DNA of 64,000 bases, from positions 115,169-179,168 of the forward strand of contig CATVYJ010000005.1 in NCBI GenBank assembly GCA_958348245.1, given 5' to 3'. Source of the stretch: an uncultured Veillonellaceae bacterium. Lineage in GTDB: Bacteria > Bacillota > Negativicutes > Veillonellales > Dialisteraceae. The notes under the pieces were generated by a model. It searched no databases. It was not told where the DNA came from and saw only the letters and a list, made by a program, of their open reading frames with translations. Shown piece by piece: positions 36,433 to 44,905 of this stretch. Position 1 is the first letter of the stretch. Every line of letters starts with the position of its first letter. The position numbers were made by a program, and so were the translations under genes.

Positions 36433-36945
36433 ATGAAAACACTATATGCGCTGCTCATCGCGGCCTTCTGTCTCTTCTCCGCGGCCCCGGCGGGAGCGTA
36501 CAATGTGTACGCCCCCAACTCGTGGGACGCGGCCGGCACGGACACCTGGGAATACCAGACGGTGGAGCGCCTCTGCGAAGAAGGGAAATCGCCGAAATAC
36601 GGCGCGGACTACTTCACGAACGGCGCTCACATCACCCGGTACGAGCTGGCGGGCGTGATGATCGACCTCATGGACAACGGCACGGATCTCACGAACGCCG
36701 ACTGGGTGGAGCTCAATAAAATGCGCCGGTCCTACCGGCGGGAGCTCGACGCCCACGGCTGGCACGCCGCGCCGAAAGAGCAGAAGAAACCCATCATCGA
36801 GATCTCCGGGGATCTCCGCGTGCGTCACCAGAGCGGCGGCAACGGAGACGGCGGCAGCGACGCCCGGGCCCGTCTGGGCTTCACCTACCACGTGGACGAC
36901 CACACCTCCATTCAGGCGGGGCACACGGCCGGGGCCGACGACTGA
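36433..36945 (+). CDS. Short SLH-domain outer-membrane-tether-like protein, barrel missing
   Basis: A 170-aa protein with a signal peptide (LLIAAFCLFSAAPAGAY). An SLH-like domain (about 35-90: WEYQTVERLCEEG ... ITRYELAGVMIDLMD) is followed by a linker and the first strands of a porin-like barrel (IEISGDLRVRHQSGG, then ARLGFTYHVDDHTS). It then stops. The full-length porin at 54013 has the same order (signal, SLH, linker, WSGDARMRYQ) but continues for about 290 more residues. A terminator starts 6 bases after the stop, so the short form is the whole gene. It may be a decayed porin or a dedicated peptidoglycan-binding lipid-free tether. The SLH domain is divergent. Confidence 0.7.
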   Translation: MKTLYALLIAAFCLFSAAPAGAYNVYAPNSWDAAGTDTWEYQTVERLCEEGKSPKYGADYFTNGAHITRYELAGVMIDLMDNGTDLTNADWVELNKMRRSYRRELDAHGWHAAPKEQKKPIIEISGDLRVRHQSGGNGDGGSDARARLGFTYHVDDHTSIQAGHTAGADD

Positions 36946-36950
36946 ACGAA

Positions 36951-36976
36951 AAGGCATTCTTCGGGGTGCCTTTTTT
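36951..36976 (+). terminator. Terminator after the short SLH gene
   Basis: AAGGCA and TGCCTT arms around a 10-base loop containing TTCGGGG, with six T. Confidence 0.75.
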
Positions 36977-37288
36977 GCGTGCCTGCTTTTGAAGACGCCG
37001 CGCGCCGCAAAGCGTGTCCGCTCCGGCTGTTTTTCCGCGCGGACGCTCTTTCCAACCATTCCGCGAATCTCTCCCTGCTTTTGAAAAATTTTTACAAATG
37101 CCTCCGATGCGTTTCAAAATTTTCCGCAAAGACTTCGGATGCCTTTGAAAATTGTCCACGGCGGTTTTCGCGCCGCGCGGAAATGGTTCGCAAACAGGGG
37201 AGAGGCATTGTCTCTGCAGGGGAATATTTGGGGGAGACAGACGCAGTGGAAGCGATGGCCGCGCGGAAAGAAAACGGAAAAAAGAGAC
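36977..37288. other. Intergenic region between convergent units, with 32-base-period repeats
   Basis: About 310 bases without a credible gene. The main feature is an A+T-rich patch (37074-37159) with three imperfect copies of a 22-base unit, approximately GATGC-STTTS-AAAATT, starting at 37074, 37106 and 37138, exactly 32 bases apart. Copies two and three match at 18 of 22 positions; the first is more degenerate. Confidence 0.45.
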
Positions 37289-37325
37289 ACGAAAAAAGCA
37301 TCCCGCGGGGGATGCCTTTTTGTCT
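37289..37325. terminator. Bidirectional terminator facing metQ
   Basis: GCATCCC-CCGC-GGGATGC (minus strand) flanked by A-run and T-run on either side; it ends the leftward metQ transcript. Confidence 0.82.
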
Positions 37326-37341
37326 GCCTGCGCCGTTTCGA

Positions 37342-38175
37342 TCAGAACGCGGCGATGATGGCGCCTTTGTATTTTTCCTGGAGGAAATCCTTGACCTGCT
37401 GGCTCTGGAGCGTCTTTACGAGCTTCTGGATTTCCGGGCGGTTCTCGTCGCCTTTGCGGACGGCCACGATGTTCACGTAGGGGGAGTCTTTGCTTTCCGT
37501 GAAGATCGCCTGCGAAGGATCGAGCTTCGCCTGCAGCGCGAAGTTGATGTTGATCACCGCGGCGTCCGTATCTTCCAGAGAGCGGGGGAGCTGCGGCGCT
37601 TCCAGTTCGGAGATCTGGAGATTCTTCGGGTTCTCCGCGATATCCTGCGGCGTCGCCGTGATGGGCGCTCCGTCGCGGAGCTTCAGGAGGCCCGCGGACT
37701 GGAGCACGAGCAGCGCGCGCCCGCCGTTCGTGGGATCGTTCGGGATGGCCACATGCGCACCGTCGGGCAGATCCTTCAGGTCTTTATATTTCGCGGAGTA
37801 TACCGACATCGGTTCCAGATGGATGCCGCCCGCGGAGATGAGGTCGATCCCGCGGTCTTTGCAGAATTCGTCGAGATACGGCTTGTGCTGGAAATAGTTC
37901 GCGTCCAGTTCCTTGTCGTTCAGCGCGAGATTGGGCTGCACGTAGTCGTTGAATTCCACGATTTCCAGATTGACCCCTTCCTTCTTGAGGTCTTCCTTCA
38001 CCGCTTCGAGAATTTCTCCGTGCGGCACAGGCGTCGCGCCGACTTTGATCGTGACGGCCTTGTCGGACTTCTGCTCCGCCGGCGCGGATTTTTCCGACGA
38101 ACCGCATGCGGTGAGCAGGCCCGCCGCGAGAAGCGCGGCCGATGCCGCAGCGATCCACTTCAGACTTTTCTTCAT
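37342..38175 (-). CDS. metQ: MetQ/NlpA-family substrate-binding lipoprotein
   Basis: A 277-aa periplasmic binding lipoprotein of the methionine ABC transporter family. It has a lipoprotein signal with lipobox LLTACG, then the family start VTIKVGATPVPHGEILEAVK. Further motifs are VNLEIVEFNDYVQPNLALND and YFQHKPYLDEFCKDRG. The usual partners metN (ATPase) and metI (permease) are not in the window, so it is an orphan here; it may serve a transporter encoded elsewhere or bind another ligand. It is transcribed leftward from its own strong promoter. No S-box or other riboswitch was recognised in the roughly 70-base leader. Confidence 0.9.
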   Translation of the reverse strand: MKKSLKWIAAASAALLAAGLLTACGSSEKSAPAEQKSDKAVTIKVGATPVPHGEILEAVKEDLKKEGVNLEIVEFNDYVQPNLALNDKELDANYFQHKPYLDEFCKDRGIDLISAGGIHLEPMSVYSAKYKDLKDLPDGAHVAIPNDPTNGGRALLVLQSAGLLKLRDGAPITATPQDIAENPKNLQISELEAPQLPRSLEDTDAAVININFALQAKLDPSQAIFTESKDSPYVNIVAVRKGDENRPEIQKLVKTLQSQQVKDFLQEKYKGAIIAAF

Positions 38176-38253
38176 GGTATACCCCCTTCAGAACAATGCA
38201 GAGCCTGCGCGCAGGATGCATGCGGCTCGCGCCGCAGAAAATGAGTTTCAATC

Positions 38254-38282
38254 ATCGTACACCGCAGGCGGACGGCTGTCAA
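38254..38282 (-). promoter_or_regulatory. Promoter of metQ
   Basis: On the minus strand TTGACA (38277-38282), a 17-base spacer and TACGAT (38254-38259). Confidence 0.82.
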
Positions 38283-38344
38283 TGAGAACTTGCCGCAAAT
38301 CCGTCCCGCGGGACGCGCCCGTTTCTTTTTCCCGGCCCGTCTTA

Positions 38345-38350
38345 TATAAT
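38345..38350 (+). promoter_or_regulatory. Likely -10 box of the 38401 gene
   Basis: TATAAT in CTTATATAATAAAGG with a weak TTTCTT at -35 position (38322-38327). It is divergent from the metQ promoter. Confidence 0.55.
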
Positions 38351-38400
38351 AAAGGAGAATCAAATTGACCTGTTTTTTACATTGGAAATGAGGCATACCG

Positions 38401-39630
38401 ATGGCCTGCCGCGATCTGCATGGAATCATCCGCTTTTTCATCTATGCGACGGTGTTTCTCGCGCCGCTCGATGCGTTCTTTCTCTACGTCCCGCTCGCGG
38501 CCGCCCTGGTGCTCGCCGCTGTGGACCGCGCGCGGGGCGGCGTCTGGCGCGCCGGGCCGATGAAAAAGGCTGCGGCGGGCTTTTTTGCGTGCTCCGCCGT
38601 TTCCGTGCTGCTCGCCGTGGACCCGGCGTTTTCTCTGTTCAACTGGGCGTTCCTGCCCTGCATGTACGGCGCGCTGTACGTGCTCATCCTGTCCTACCTG
38701 CGCACGGAAGCGGACGAGAAGCGCCTTCTCGAAGTGCTCCTCGCGGGCGCGGCGTGCGTCGCGGCCTACGGCGTCTACCAGTTCACGGACATCCAGAATA
38801 TGTCGAACACCATCGCCGCGCAGGACTGGGTGGACCCGGAGCGGTTTCCCCTGCTGTACCGGCGCATGTATTCCACGCTGGAAAATCCGAATCTTCTCGC
38901 GGGCTACCTTCTCATGATGATCGGCCTCTTTCTGCCCTTTGCCCTCATGGAGCGGCGCAGGGAATGGCAGATCGGCCTCTGGACGATGCTCGTCCTCCTC
39001 GGACTGTGCCTCCTTCTCACCTATTCCCGCGGCGCGTGGGTGAGCCTCCTCGCCATGGCGGCGGCCCTGGCCGTCCTCTACGACCGGCGCGTGTGGTTCC
39101 TCTTTCTCGCCGTGCCGGCGGCGCTCCTCCTGTACCACGGACAGATCACGGAGCGCTTCCTCTCCCTCTTTTCCGGGGAAGACACGTCCATCCTGCTCCG
39201 CCTCGCCCTGTGGGAAAGCACCGAGGCGATGATCGCGGACCATCCCTTTTTCGGCGTGGGGTGGGGCGTCTATTTCAAAGCCTATCCGGACTATAACTTC
39301 TTCATACAGGATCCGTCGGTCATCATCTATCACGCGCATAATATGTACCTCTCTCTGATGGCCGGGGTGGGTCTGCCGGGCGCGCTCTGCTATTTCCTGC
39401 TCTTCTTCGGCCACGGCTGGCTCGCGGTGCGCCTCTACCGGAGCGCCGCATCGCCCTTCCGGAGAGCGGCCGGCCTCGGGGCGGCGCTGGCTGTGACGGG
39501 CATGGCCGTGTACGGCGTCGGAGACTACGTCCTCTTCAGCCGCGCCGTATCCTTCTGCTTCTGGAGCGTGTGCGCCCTCGCCGCGCTCTGCGCCGCCGGC
39601 GGGTGGGAGGCAATGCCCGGTAAAAAATGA
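38401..39630 (+). CDS. O-antigen ligase/Wzy family membrane protein
   Basis: A polytopic inner-membrane protein, 409 aa with about 10-12 hydrophobic helices. The Wzy_C hallmark region is present: LTYSRGAWVSLLAMA, followed by a periplasmic loop with YHAHNMYLSLMAGVGLPG, where the conserved His lies. Such proteins join O-antigen or other glycans to lipid A-core (WaaL) or polymerise them (Wzy); sequence alone does not separate the two. It fits with lptD in the same window. The start at 38401 has GAGG nine bases upstream. No other glycan genes are adjacent, as is usual for orphan waaL genes. Confidence 0.82.
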   Translation: MACRDLHGIIRFFIYATVFLAPLDAFFLYVPLAAALVLAAVDRARGGVWRAGPMKKAAAGFFACSAVSVLLAVDPAFSLFNWAFLPCMYGALYVLILSYLRTEADEKRLLEVLLAGAACVAAYGVYQFTDIQNMSNTIAAQDWVDPERFPLLYRRMYSTLENPNLLAGYLLMMIGLFLPFALMERRREWQIGLWTMLVLLGLCLLLTYSRGAWVSLLAMAAALAVLYDRRVWFLFLAVPAALLLYHGQITERFLSLFSGEDTSILLRLALWESTEAMIADHPFFGVGWGVYFKAYPDYNFFIQDPSVIIYHAHNMYLSLMAGVGLPGALCYFLLFFGHGWLAVRLYRSAASPFRRAAGLGAALAVTGMAVYGVGDYVLFSRAVSFCFWSVCALAALCAAGGWEAMPGKK

Positions 39631-39996
39631 AATAATAACGAGAAAATTAGAAATTCTCATTTGTCAAGGCGGAGGGGCGGAAAAGGCGGGAATTTCCCGT
39701 ATGCAGTTGATAGGAAATTTCTATAACCACTATTAGACATTTTTGTGCAGGCCCGGGGCGATTCTGCGCAGAACAATGCGGAATTTGTGATATAATAATG
39801 TAGGTCAGGGGGGAAAGTGTGGTTTCGGGAAGGAGAAATTCCCGTACCGCGCCGTTGACATGCCCTGCGGCCTCCACTAAAATAGAGATATCAGAAAGTA
39901 TATCTCCCGATAAGTACGGCAAAGACTCAGCGGTTTCGGCTGCGAGCTTTTATAAAAATTTTATTTAATTTTGAATTGTTTGGGAGGATGATAGTA
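39631..39996 (+). promoter_or_regulatory. Leader region of the succinate-to-propionate block with two promoters
   Basis: A 366-base A+T-rich region without a gene. P1 is an extended -10, TGATATAAT (TATAAT at 39791-39796), with no good -35. P2 is TTGACA (39855-39860), a 17-base spacer and TAAAAT (39878-39883). The P2 transcript begins with a hairpin of GAGATAT and a matching arm near 39884-39906. A GGGAGG ribosome site precedes the CoA-transferase ATG. Two promoters fit a highly expressed catabolic gene; no known riboswitch was recognised. Confidence 0.75.
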
Positions 39997-41544
39997 ATGA
40001 TCGACACCAACGACAGCGAATTTCTGAGCAGAATTGAGGACAAGTCCCTGCTTTCCAAAGTCTGCGACGCGAAAACGGCTGCGGCTATGATTCAGCCTGG
40101 CGACATCATCGGCATCTCCGGCTTCACGCCCTGCGGCTATCCGAAGATCACCATGCATGAACTGGCTGAAAGAATGAAGGAGAACCCCTTCAAGGTAGAC
40201 GTCTGGACGGGCGCTTCCACCGGTTCCCAGATCGACCAGGAACTGGTCGAAGCGGACGGCGTGAGACTCCGTACTCCGTATCAGACCAACGGCACGCTGC
40301 GCAAAGCGATCAACGTCGGCCAGCTGGGCTACATCGATCTGCACCTGAGCCACTCCGCACAGCAGTTCCGTGAAGGCTTCTTCATGAACGCCAAAGGCGA
40401 ACGCGTCACCGGCCCCGACTTTGCAGTCATCGAAGCCTGCAAGATCACTCCGGAAGGCAACATCGTTCCCACCACGGCTATCGGCAACAGCCCGGTATTC
40501 GTAACCCAGGCGAAGAAAGTCATCATCGAAGTCAATACCACGCAGCCGGTCGCTCTCGAAGGCATGCATGATATCTACGAGATGCCGAACCCGCCTTTCC
40601 GCAAACCGATTCCGATCACCCATGCAGGCGACCGCATCGGCACGCCGTACATCCCGGTCGATCCGGACAAGATCGTCGCCATCGTTCCCTGCGATATGCC
40701 TGACGTGACCCGTCCGCTCGCCGCTCTCGACGACGACGCCATCGCCATGGGCGACAACCTGGTCGAATTCCTGACCAACGAAGTGAAGCACGGCCGTCTG
40801 CCGGAAAACCTGCTCCCGCTGCAGTCCGGCGTAGGCAACGTGGCGAACGCCGTCATCAACGGCCTCGTTCGTTCCAACTTCATGAACCTCTCCGTATACA
40901 CCGAAGTTATCCAGGACGGCATGTTCGACCTGATCGACGCAGGCAAGATCGACATGATCTCCGGCACGTCCCTCAGCCCGTCTCCGGAAGGACTTCAGCG
41001 CTTCTATAACAACATCGAAACCTACCGCAAGAAGATTATCCTCCGTCCGGAAGAAATCTCCAACAACGGCGAAGTGGTTCGCCGCATCGGCGTCATCGGC
41101 ATGAACACCGCTCTGGAAATGGATATTTACGGCCATGTAAACTCCACCCACACCAGCGGCACGAAGATGATGAACGGCATCGGCGGTTCCGGCGACTTCG
41201 CCCGCAATGCGTACCTCTCCTGCTTCTTCTGCCACAGCACCACGAAGCACGGCGACATCTCCGCAGTGGTTCCGATGTGCTCTCATGTGGATCACACCGA
41301 ACACGACACCCATGTGTTCATCTCCGAACAGGGCGTTGCCGATGTTCGCGGCCTGACCCCGAAAGAAAGAGCAAAACTCATCATCAACAACGTGGCTCAT
41401 CCGGACTACAGAGATCTGCTCATGGATTATTATGAAAGAGCATGCGCTGCCTGCGGCAACTCCCAGACTCCGCATATCCTCAAGGAAGCCTTCTCCTTCC
41501 ATGAAAGACTCGCTGAAACCGGCAGCATGAAACTGAAGAAATAA
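39997..41544 (+). CDS. Succinate/propionate CoA-transferase (acetyl-CoA hydrolase/transferase family)
   Basis: A 515-aa class I CoA-transferase of the Cat1/acetyl-CoA hydrolase family. The likely reaction is propionyl-CoA + succinate to propionate + succinyl-CoA, closing the decarboxylation cycle encoded downstream. Visible motifs are the N-terminal DIIGISGFTPCGYPK, an oxyanion region with SNNGEVVRRIGVIGMNTALE, the glycine motif GIGGSGDFARNAYLS, and the C-terminal HVFISEQGVADVRGLTPKER. The start at 39997 has GGGAGG at good spacing. It is separated from the mutase genes by 230 bases containing a hairpin (arms near 41617-41622 and 41648-41653), so it may be a separate or attenuated transcript. 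The acyl specificity is inferred from context. Confidence 0.92.
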   Translation: MIDTNDSEFLSRIEDKSLLSKVCDAKTAAAMIQPGDIIGISGFTPCGYPKITMHELAERMKENPFKVDVWTGASTGSQIDQELVEADGVRLRTPYQTNGTLRKAINVGQLGYIDLHLSHSAQQFREGFFMNAKGERVTGPDFAVIEACKITPEGNIVPTTAIGNSPVFVTQAKKVIIEVNTTQPVALEGMHDIYEMPNPPFRKPIPITHAGDRIGTPYIPVDPDKIVAIVPCDMPDVTRPLAALDDDAIAMGDNLVEFLTNEVKHGRLPENLLPLQSGVGNVANAVINGLVRSNFMNLSVYTEVIQDGMFDLIDAGKIDMISGTSLSPSPEGLQRFYNNIETYRKKIILRPEEISNNGEVVRRIGVIGMNTALEMDIYGHVNSTHTSGTKMMNGIGGSGDFARNAYLSCFFCHSTTKHGDISAVVPMCSHVDHTEHDTHVFISEQGVADVRGLTPKERAKLIINNVAHPDYRDLLMDYYERACAACGNSQTPHILKEAFSFHERLAETGSMKLKK

Positions 41545-41774
41545 TCGTTTCACGCTCAACAATTCTGCCTGATTTGCTGCCCTTGGCAGTCAATCATATA
41601 TAGCATCCACAGGACACTGCCGTCTGGCGGAAGCGCAAGCGGCCCGGCGGCAGACGTCTCAAGGATCTATGCTTTGGAGCCGTCCCGGAGACAGAGAATT
41701 AGAAGACAGGAAATGCGCAGTTCTCCTGAACTGGCGGCGCTCCGGTAATCCATTTTTAGGAGGAAGATGAACTT

Positions 41775-43421
41775 ATGGCAAACGAATCCCTGAAAGCCAA
41801 ACTCGCTGAATACGAGGCAAAATGCAAGAAAGCCGAAGAAAAGTTCCCTGAAAGAGTGGGCCTGAAGCACAACAAAGTGTACACTCCTCTCGATATTGAA
41901 GGCTTCGATTATGAAAATGATCTGGGCCTCCCGGGCGAATATCCTTACACCCGCGGCGTACAGCCGACCATGTATCGTTCCCGTTTCTGGACCATGCGTA
42001 TGTACGCTGGCTTCGCAACCGCTGAAGAATCCAACAAACGTTATCGTTACCTGATCGAAAACGGCGGCACCGGCCTCTCTGTTGCATTCGACCTCCCGAC
42101 TCAGATCGGCTACGACTCTGACGATGCTATGGCTCAGGGCGAAATCGGTAAAGTAGGCGTTGCTATCGACACCCTGAAGGATATGGAAATCCTCTTCGAC
42201 CAGATCGATCTCTCCAAGGTTTCCACCTCCATGACCATCAACGCTTCTGCATCCGTACTGCTCGCTATGTACATTGCAGTCGCTGAAAAACAGGGCGTAC
42301 CGGCATCTGCTCTGCGCGGCACCATTCAGAACGATATTCTGAAAGAATACTCCGCACGCGGCACCTACATTTTCCCGGTTAAACCGTCCATGCGTCTGAT
42401 CACCAACATTTTCGAATACTGCTCCAAGAACGTACCGAAGTGGAACACCATCTCCATTTCCGGCTACCACATCCGTGAAGCAGGCTCCACCGCTGCACAG
42501 GAAATCGCATTCACCATCGCTGACGGCATCGCTTACATCGAAGCGGCTCTGAAAGCTGGCATGAAGATCGACGACTTCGCTGGCCGTCTGTCCTTCTTCT
42601 GGAACGCTCACAACAACGTCCTCGAAGAAGTTGCTAAATTCCGTGCATCCCGCCGGATCTGGGCCCGCATCCTGAAAGACCGCTTCCATGCTCAGAGCGA
42701 CAAGTCCATGAAGCTGCGCTTCCACACCCAGACCGCAGGCTCCATGCTGACCGCTCAGCAGCCGAACAACAACATCATCCGTGTTGCTCTCCAGGCAGCT
42801 GCGGCCGTTATGGGCGGCACCCAGTCCCTGCACACCAACTCCCGTGACGAAGCTCTCGCTCTGCCGACCACGGAATCCGTAACGATCGCTCTGCGCACCC
42901 AGCAGATCATCGCTTACGAATCCGGCCTGGCTGACGTAGTCGATCCGCTCGGCGGCTCCTACTATGTAGAAGCGATGACCAACGCTATCGAAAAAGAAGC
43001 GATGGAATACATCAAGAAGATCGACGAAATGGGCGGCGCTGTAGAAGCAATCGAAAAAGGCTACATCCAGAAAGAAATTCAGGATTCCGCTTATGCTTGG
43101 CAGATGGCTGTTGAATCCGGCGAAAAGACCATTGTCGGCGTCAACAAGTTCCAGCAGGAAGAAAAACCGGTTGAAGGTCTGCTCCGCGTAGACGCTTCCG
43201 CTGGCGAATTCCAGAAGAAGAAACTCGCTGAAGTCAAAGCAACCCGCGACAACGCCAAAGTTGCTGAAGAACTGGCGAAACTCGAAACCGCTGCTGCTGA
43301 CGAATCCGTCAACCTCATGCCGGTTATCCTCGACTGCGTACGCGCTTACTGCTCTCTCGGCGAAATCTGCGGCGTTCTCCGCAAGGTATTCGGCGAATAC
43401 AAACCGCATGTAACTCTCTAA
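41775..43421 (+). CDS. mcmA1: Methylmalonyl-CoA mutase, catalytic subunit (split type)
   Basis: TIM-barrel catalytic subunit, 548 aa, interconverting succinyl-CoA and (R)-methylmalonyl-CoA with adenosylcobalamin. The substrate-channel region EYPYTRGVQPTMYRSRFW and GTGLSVAFDLPTQIGYDSDD are characteristic, as are RFHTQTAGSMLTAQQPNNN and DVVDPLGGSYYVE. It ends without a cobalamin-binding domain; that domain is the separate gene 31 bases downstream, an arrangement known from archaea and some Firmicutes. Codon use is biased toward T-ending codons (GCT, CGT), unlike most of the window, which suggests high expression. Confidence 0.96.
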   Translation: MANESLKAKLAEYEAKCKKAEEKFPERVGLKHNKVYTPLDIEGFDYENDLGLPGEYPYTRGVQPTMYRSRFWTMRMYAGFATAEESNKRYRYLIENGGTGLSVAFDLPTQIGYDSDDAMAQGEIGKVGVAIDTLKDMEILFDQIDLSKVSTSMTINASASVLLAMYIAVAEKQGVPASALRGTIQNDILKEYSARGTYIFPVKPSMRLITNIFEYCSKNVPKWNTISISGYHIREAGSTAAQEIAFTIADGIAYIEAALKAGMKIDDFAGRLSFFWNAHNNVLEEVAKFRASRRIWARILKDRFHAQSDKSMKLRFHTQTAGSMLTAQQPNNNIIRVALQAAAAVMGGTQSLHTNSRDEALALPTTESVTIALRTQQIIAYESGLADVVDPLGGSYYVEAMTNAIEKEAMEYIKKIDEMGGAVEAIEKGYIQKEIQDSAYAWQMAVESGEKTIVGVNKFQQEEKPVEGLLRVDASAGEFQKKKLAEVKATRDNAKVAEELAKLETAAADESVNLMPVILDCVRAYCSLGEICGVLRKVFGEYKPHVTL

Positions 43422-43452
43422 TTTCAAGAGAACTTTCTGGAGGTAATCAACT

Positions 43453-43845
43453 ATGGCAGATAAGAAAATCAGAGTACTCGTAGCTAAACCGGGCCTTGAC
43501 GGCCATGACCGCGGCGCAAAAGTCGTAGCTCGCGCTCTCCGCGATGCCGGCATGGAAGTCATCTACACCGGCCTTCGTCAGACCGTTCCGCAGATCGTGG
43601 AAGCTGCTGACGCAGAAGACGTTGATGTTGTAGCCCTGTCCCTGCTGTCCGGCGCTCACAACACCCTCTTCCCGGAAGTTGTTGAAGGCCTGAAAGCGAA
43701 AGGCATGGGCGACGTCCTCGTCATCGGCGGCGGCGTTATCCCGGCTGCTGATATCCCCGGCCTCGAAGCTGCGGGCGTGAAGGCAATCTTCACCCCTGGC
43801 ACCCCGACCAAGGACATCATCGACTTCATCAAAGCTAACGTCTGA
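43453..43845 (+). CDS. mcmA2: Methylmalonyl-CoA mutase, cobalamin-binding subunit
   Basis: A 130-aa stand-alone B12-binding domain. The signature DxHxxG is at D16, H18 and G21 (KPGLDGHDRGAKVV); His18 replaces the dimethylbenzimidazole ligand of cobalt. The S-L-x-S-G motif (LSLLSGAHNT) and the GGG loop (VIGGGVIPAAD) are also present. It pairs with the catalytic subunit upstream. Ribosome site CTGGAGG. Between it and meaB there is a strong G+C hairpin (43880-43909). Confidence 0.96.
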   Translation: MADKKIRVLVAKPGLDGHDRGAKVVARALRDAGMEVIYTGLRQTVPQIVEAADAEDVDVVALSLLSGAHNTLFPEVVEGLKAKGMGDVLVIGGGVIPAADIPGLEAAGVKAIFTPGTPTKDIIDFIKANV

Positions 43846-43879
43846 TTCTTTGAAACAGATCTAAGCTAAACGGTTGCGG

Positions 43880-43909
43880 CGGGGCTGCCGCGGTAGAGCG
43901 GCGGCCCCG
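43880..43909 (+). other. Strong intercistronic hairpin before meaB
   Basis: CGGGGCTGCCGC pairs with GCGGCGGCCCCG with one mismatch and a six-base loop. No T-run follows, so it is more likely an RNA-stabilising or processing element than a terminator. Confidence 0.6.
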
Positions 43910-43948
43910 TACACAACTTTTACTCTTATGTAAAGGCGGTACCATCCA

Positions 43949-44887
43949 ATGGAATTTTCTATGAAAGATTTTTGGAATGGGTCCAGACGTGCCTTGGCAA
44001 GAGCAATAACCATTGTGGAAAACGAACAGGATGGGTATGAGGAGATCATGAAAGAGATCTACCACCATACTGGTCGTGCACAGGTCATCGGTGTTACCGG
44101 TGCGCCTGGTGCGGGTAAGAGCACACTGTCGGACAACCTCGTCAAGTACTACCGGAAGATGGGTAAAACCGTCGGCGTATGTGCCATCGACCCGACAAGC
44201 CCGTTCAGCGGCGGCGCAATCCTTGGCGACCGTATCCGCATGAATGATCTGACCTTGGATCAGGGTGTGTATATCCGCAGCATGGGTACGCGCGGCAGTC
44301 TGGGCGGTTTGTCCAGAAAGACGGCTGATGCAGTCAAATTGATGGATGCCTGGGGGCTCGATGTCATCTTCATCGAAACCGTAGGCGTCGGTCAGTCTGA
44401 AGTCGATATCGTTAAGAATGCGGATACAACGCTTGTTGTGCTCGTACCTGGACTAGGCGACGACATTCAGGCAATCAAGGCAGGCATCCTCGAAATCGGC
44501 GACGTATTTACCATCAATAAATGCGACCGTGACGGCGCAGACCGCCTCAATGTAGAAATTGAGATGATGCTGGACCTGGGCGAAGCTCAGGATTGGAGAC
44601 CTCCTATCGAAAGAACCATTGCCAACGAAGGCAAAGGCATCGAAGATGTAGTGAATGGCCTGAATGAACATCGCAAGTATCTTGAAGAATCCGGGCTTCT
44701 CGAAGAACGGCGCCGCGAACGTGCCAAGAACGAGATGACCGAGATGATTCATGATCGCATTTCCCGTCACGTGATGAACGAAATCACGACCACGGGCAAA
44801 TTTGCTGACTACGTGGAGTCCGTCTATGAACGGCAGACAGATCCGTACACGGTAGTGGATTCCATCGTGGGAGATATATTCAAATAA
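43949..44887 (+). CDS. meaB: Methylmalonyl-CoA mutase-associated GTPase
   Basis: G3E-family GTPase chaperone that loads and protects adenosylcobalamin in the mutase, 312 aa. It has Walker A VTGAPGAGKSTLSDNLV, AIDPTSPFSGGAILGDRIRM (the switch region typical of MeaB/ArgK), FIETVGVGQSEVDI and the NKCD base-recognition motif (TINKCDRDGA). It sits between the mutase and the epimerase, as in many mutase operons. Its codon use and G+C are more mixed than those of the flanking genes. Confidence 0.96.
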   Translation: MEFSMKDFWNGSRRALARAITIVENEQDGYEEIMKEIYHHTGRAQVIGVTGAPGAGKSTLSDNLVKYYRKMGKTVGVCAIDPTSPFSGGAILGDRIRMNDLTLDQGVYIRSMGTRGSLGGLSRKTADAVKLMDAWGLDVIFIETVGVGQSEVDIVKNADTTLVVLVPGLGDDIQAIKAGILEIGDVFTINKCDRDGADRLNVEIEMMLDLGEAQDWRPPIERTIANEGKGIEDVVNGLNEHRKYLEESGLLEERRRERAKNEMTEMIHDRISRHVMNEITTTGKFADYVESVYERQTDPYTVVDSIVGDIFK

Positions 44888-44905
44888 TTCAAAGGAGGAA
44901 TTATT

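Noticed and set aside
37074..37159. CRISPR array
   Set aside because: Only three degenerate units, spacing too short for real spacers, and no cas genes in the window.
38176..38253. S-box or other methionine riboswitch upstream of metQ
   Set aside because: The leader is only about 70 bases, and no conserved riboswitch core was found.
39884..39996. Cobalamin riboswitch upstream of the propionate genes
   Set aside because: A hairpin is present, but the conserved B12-box and the length of that class are not seen.
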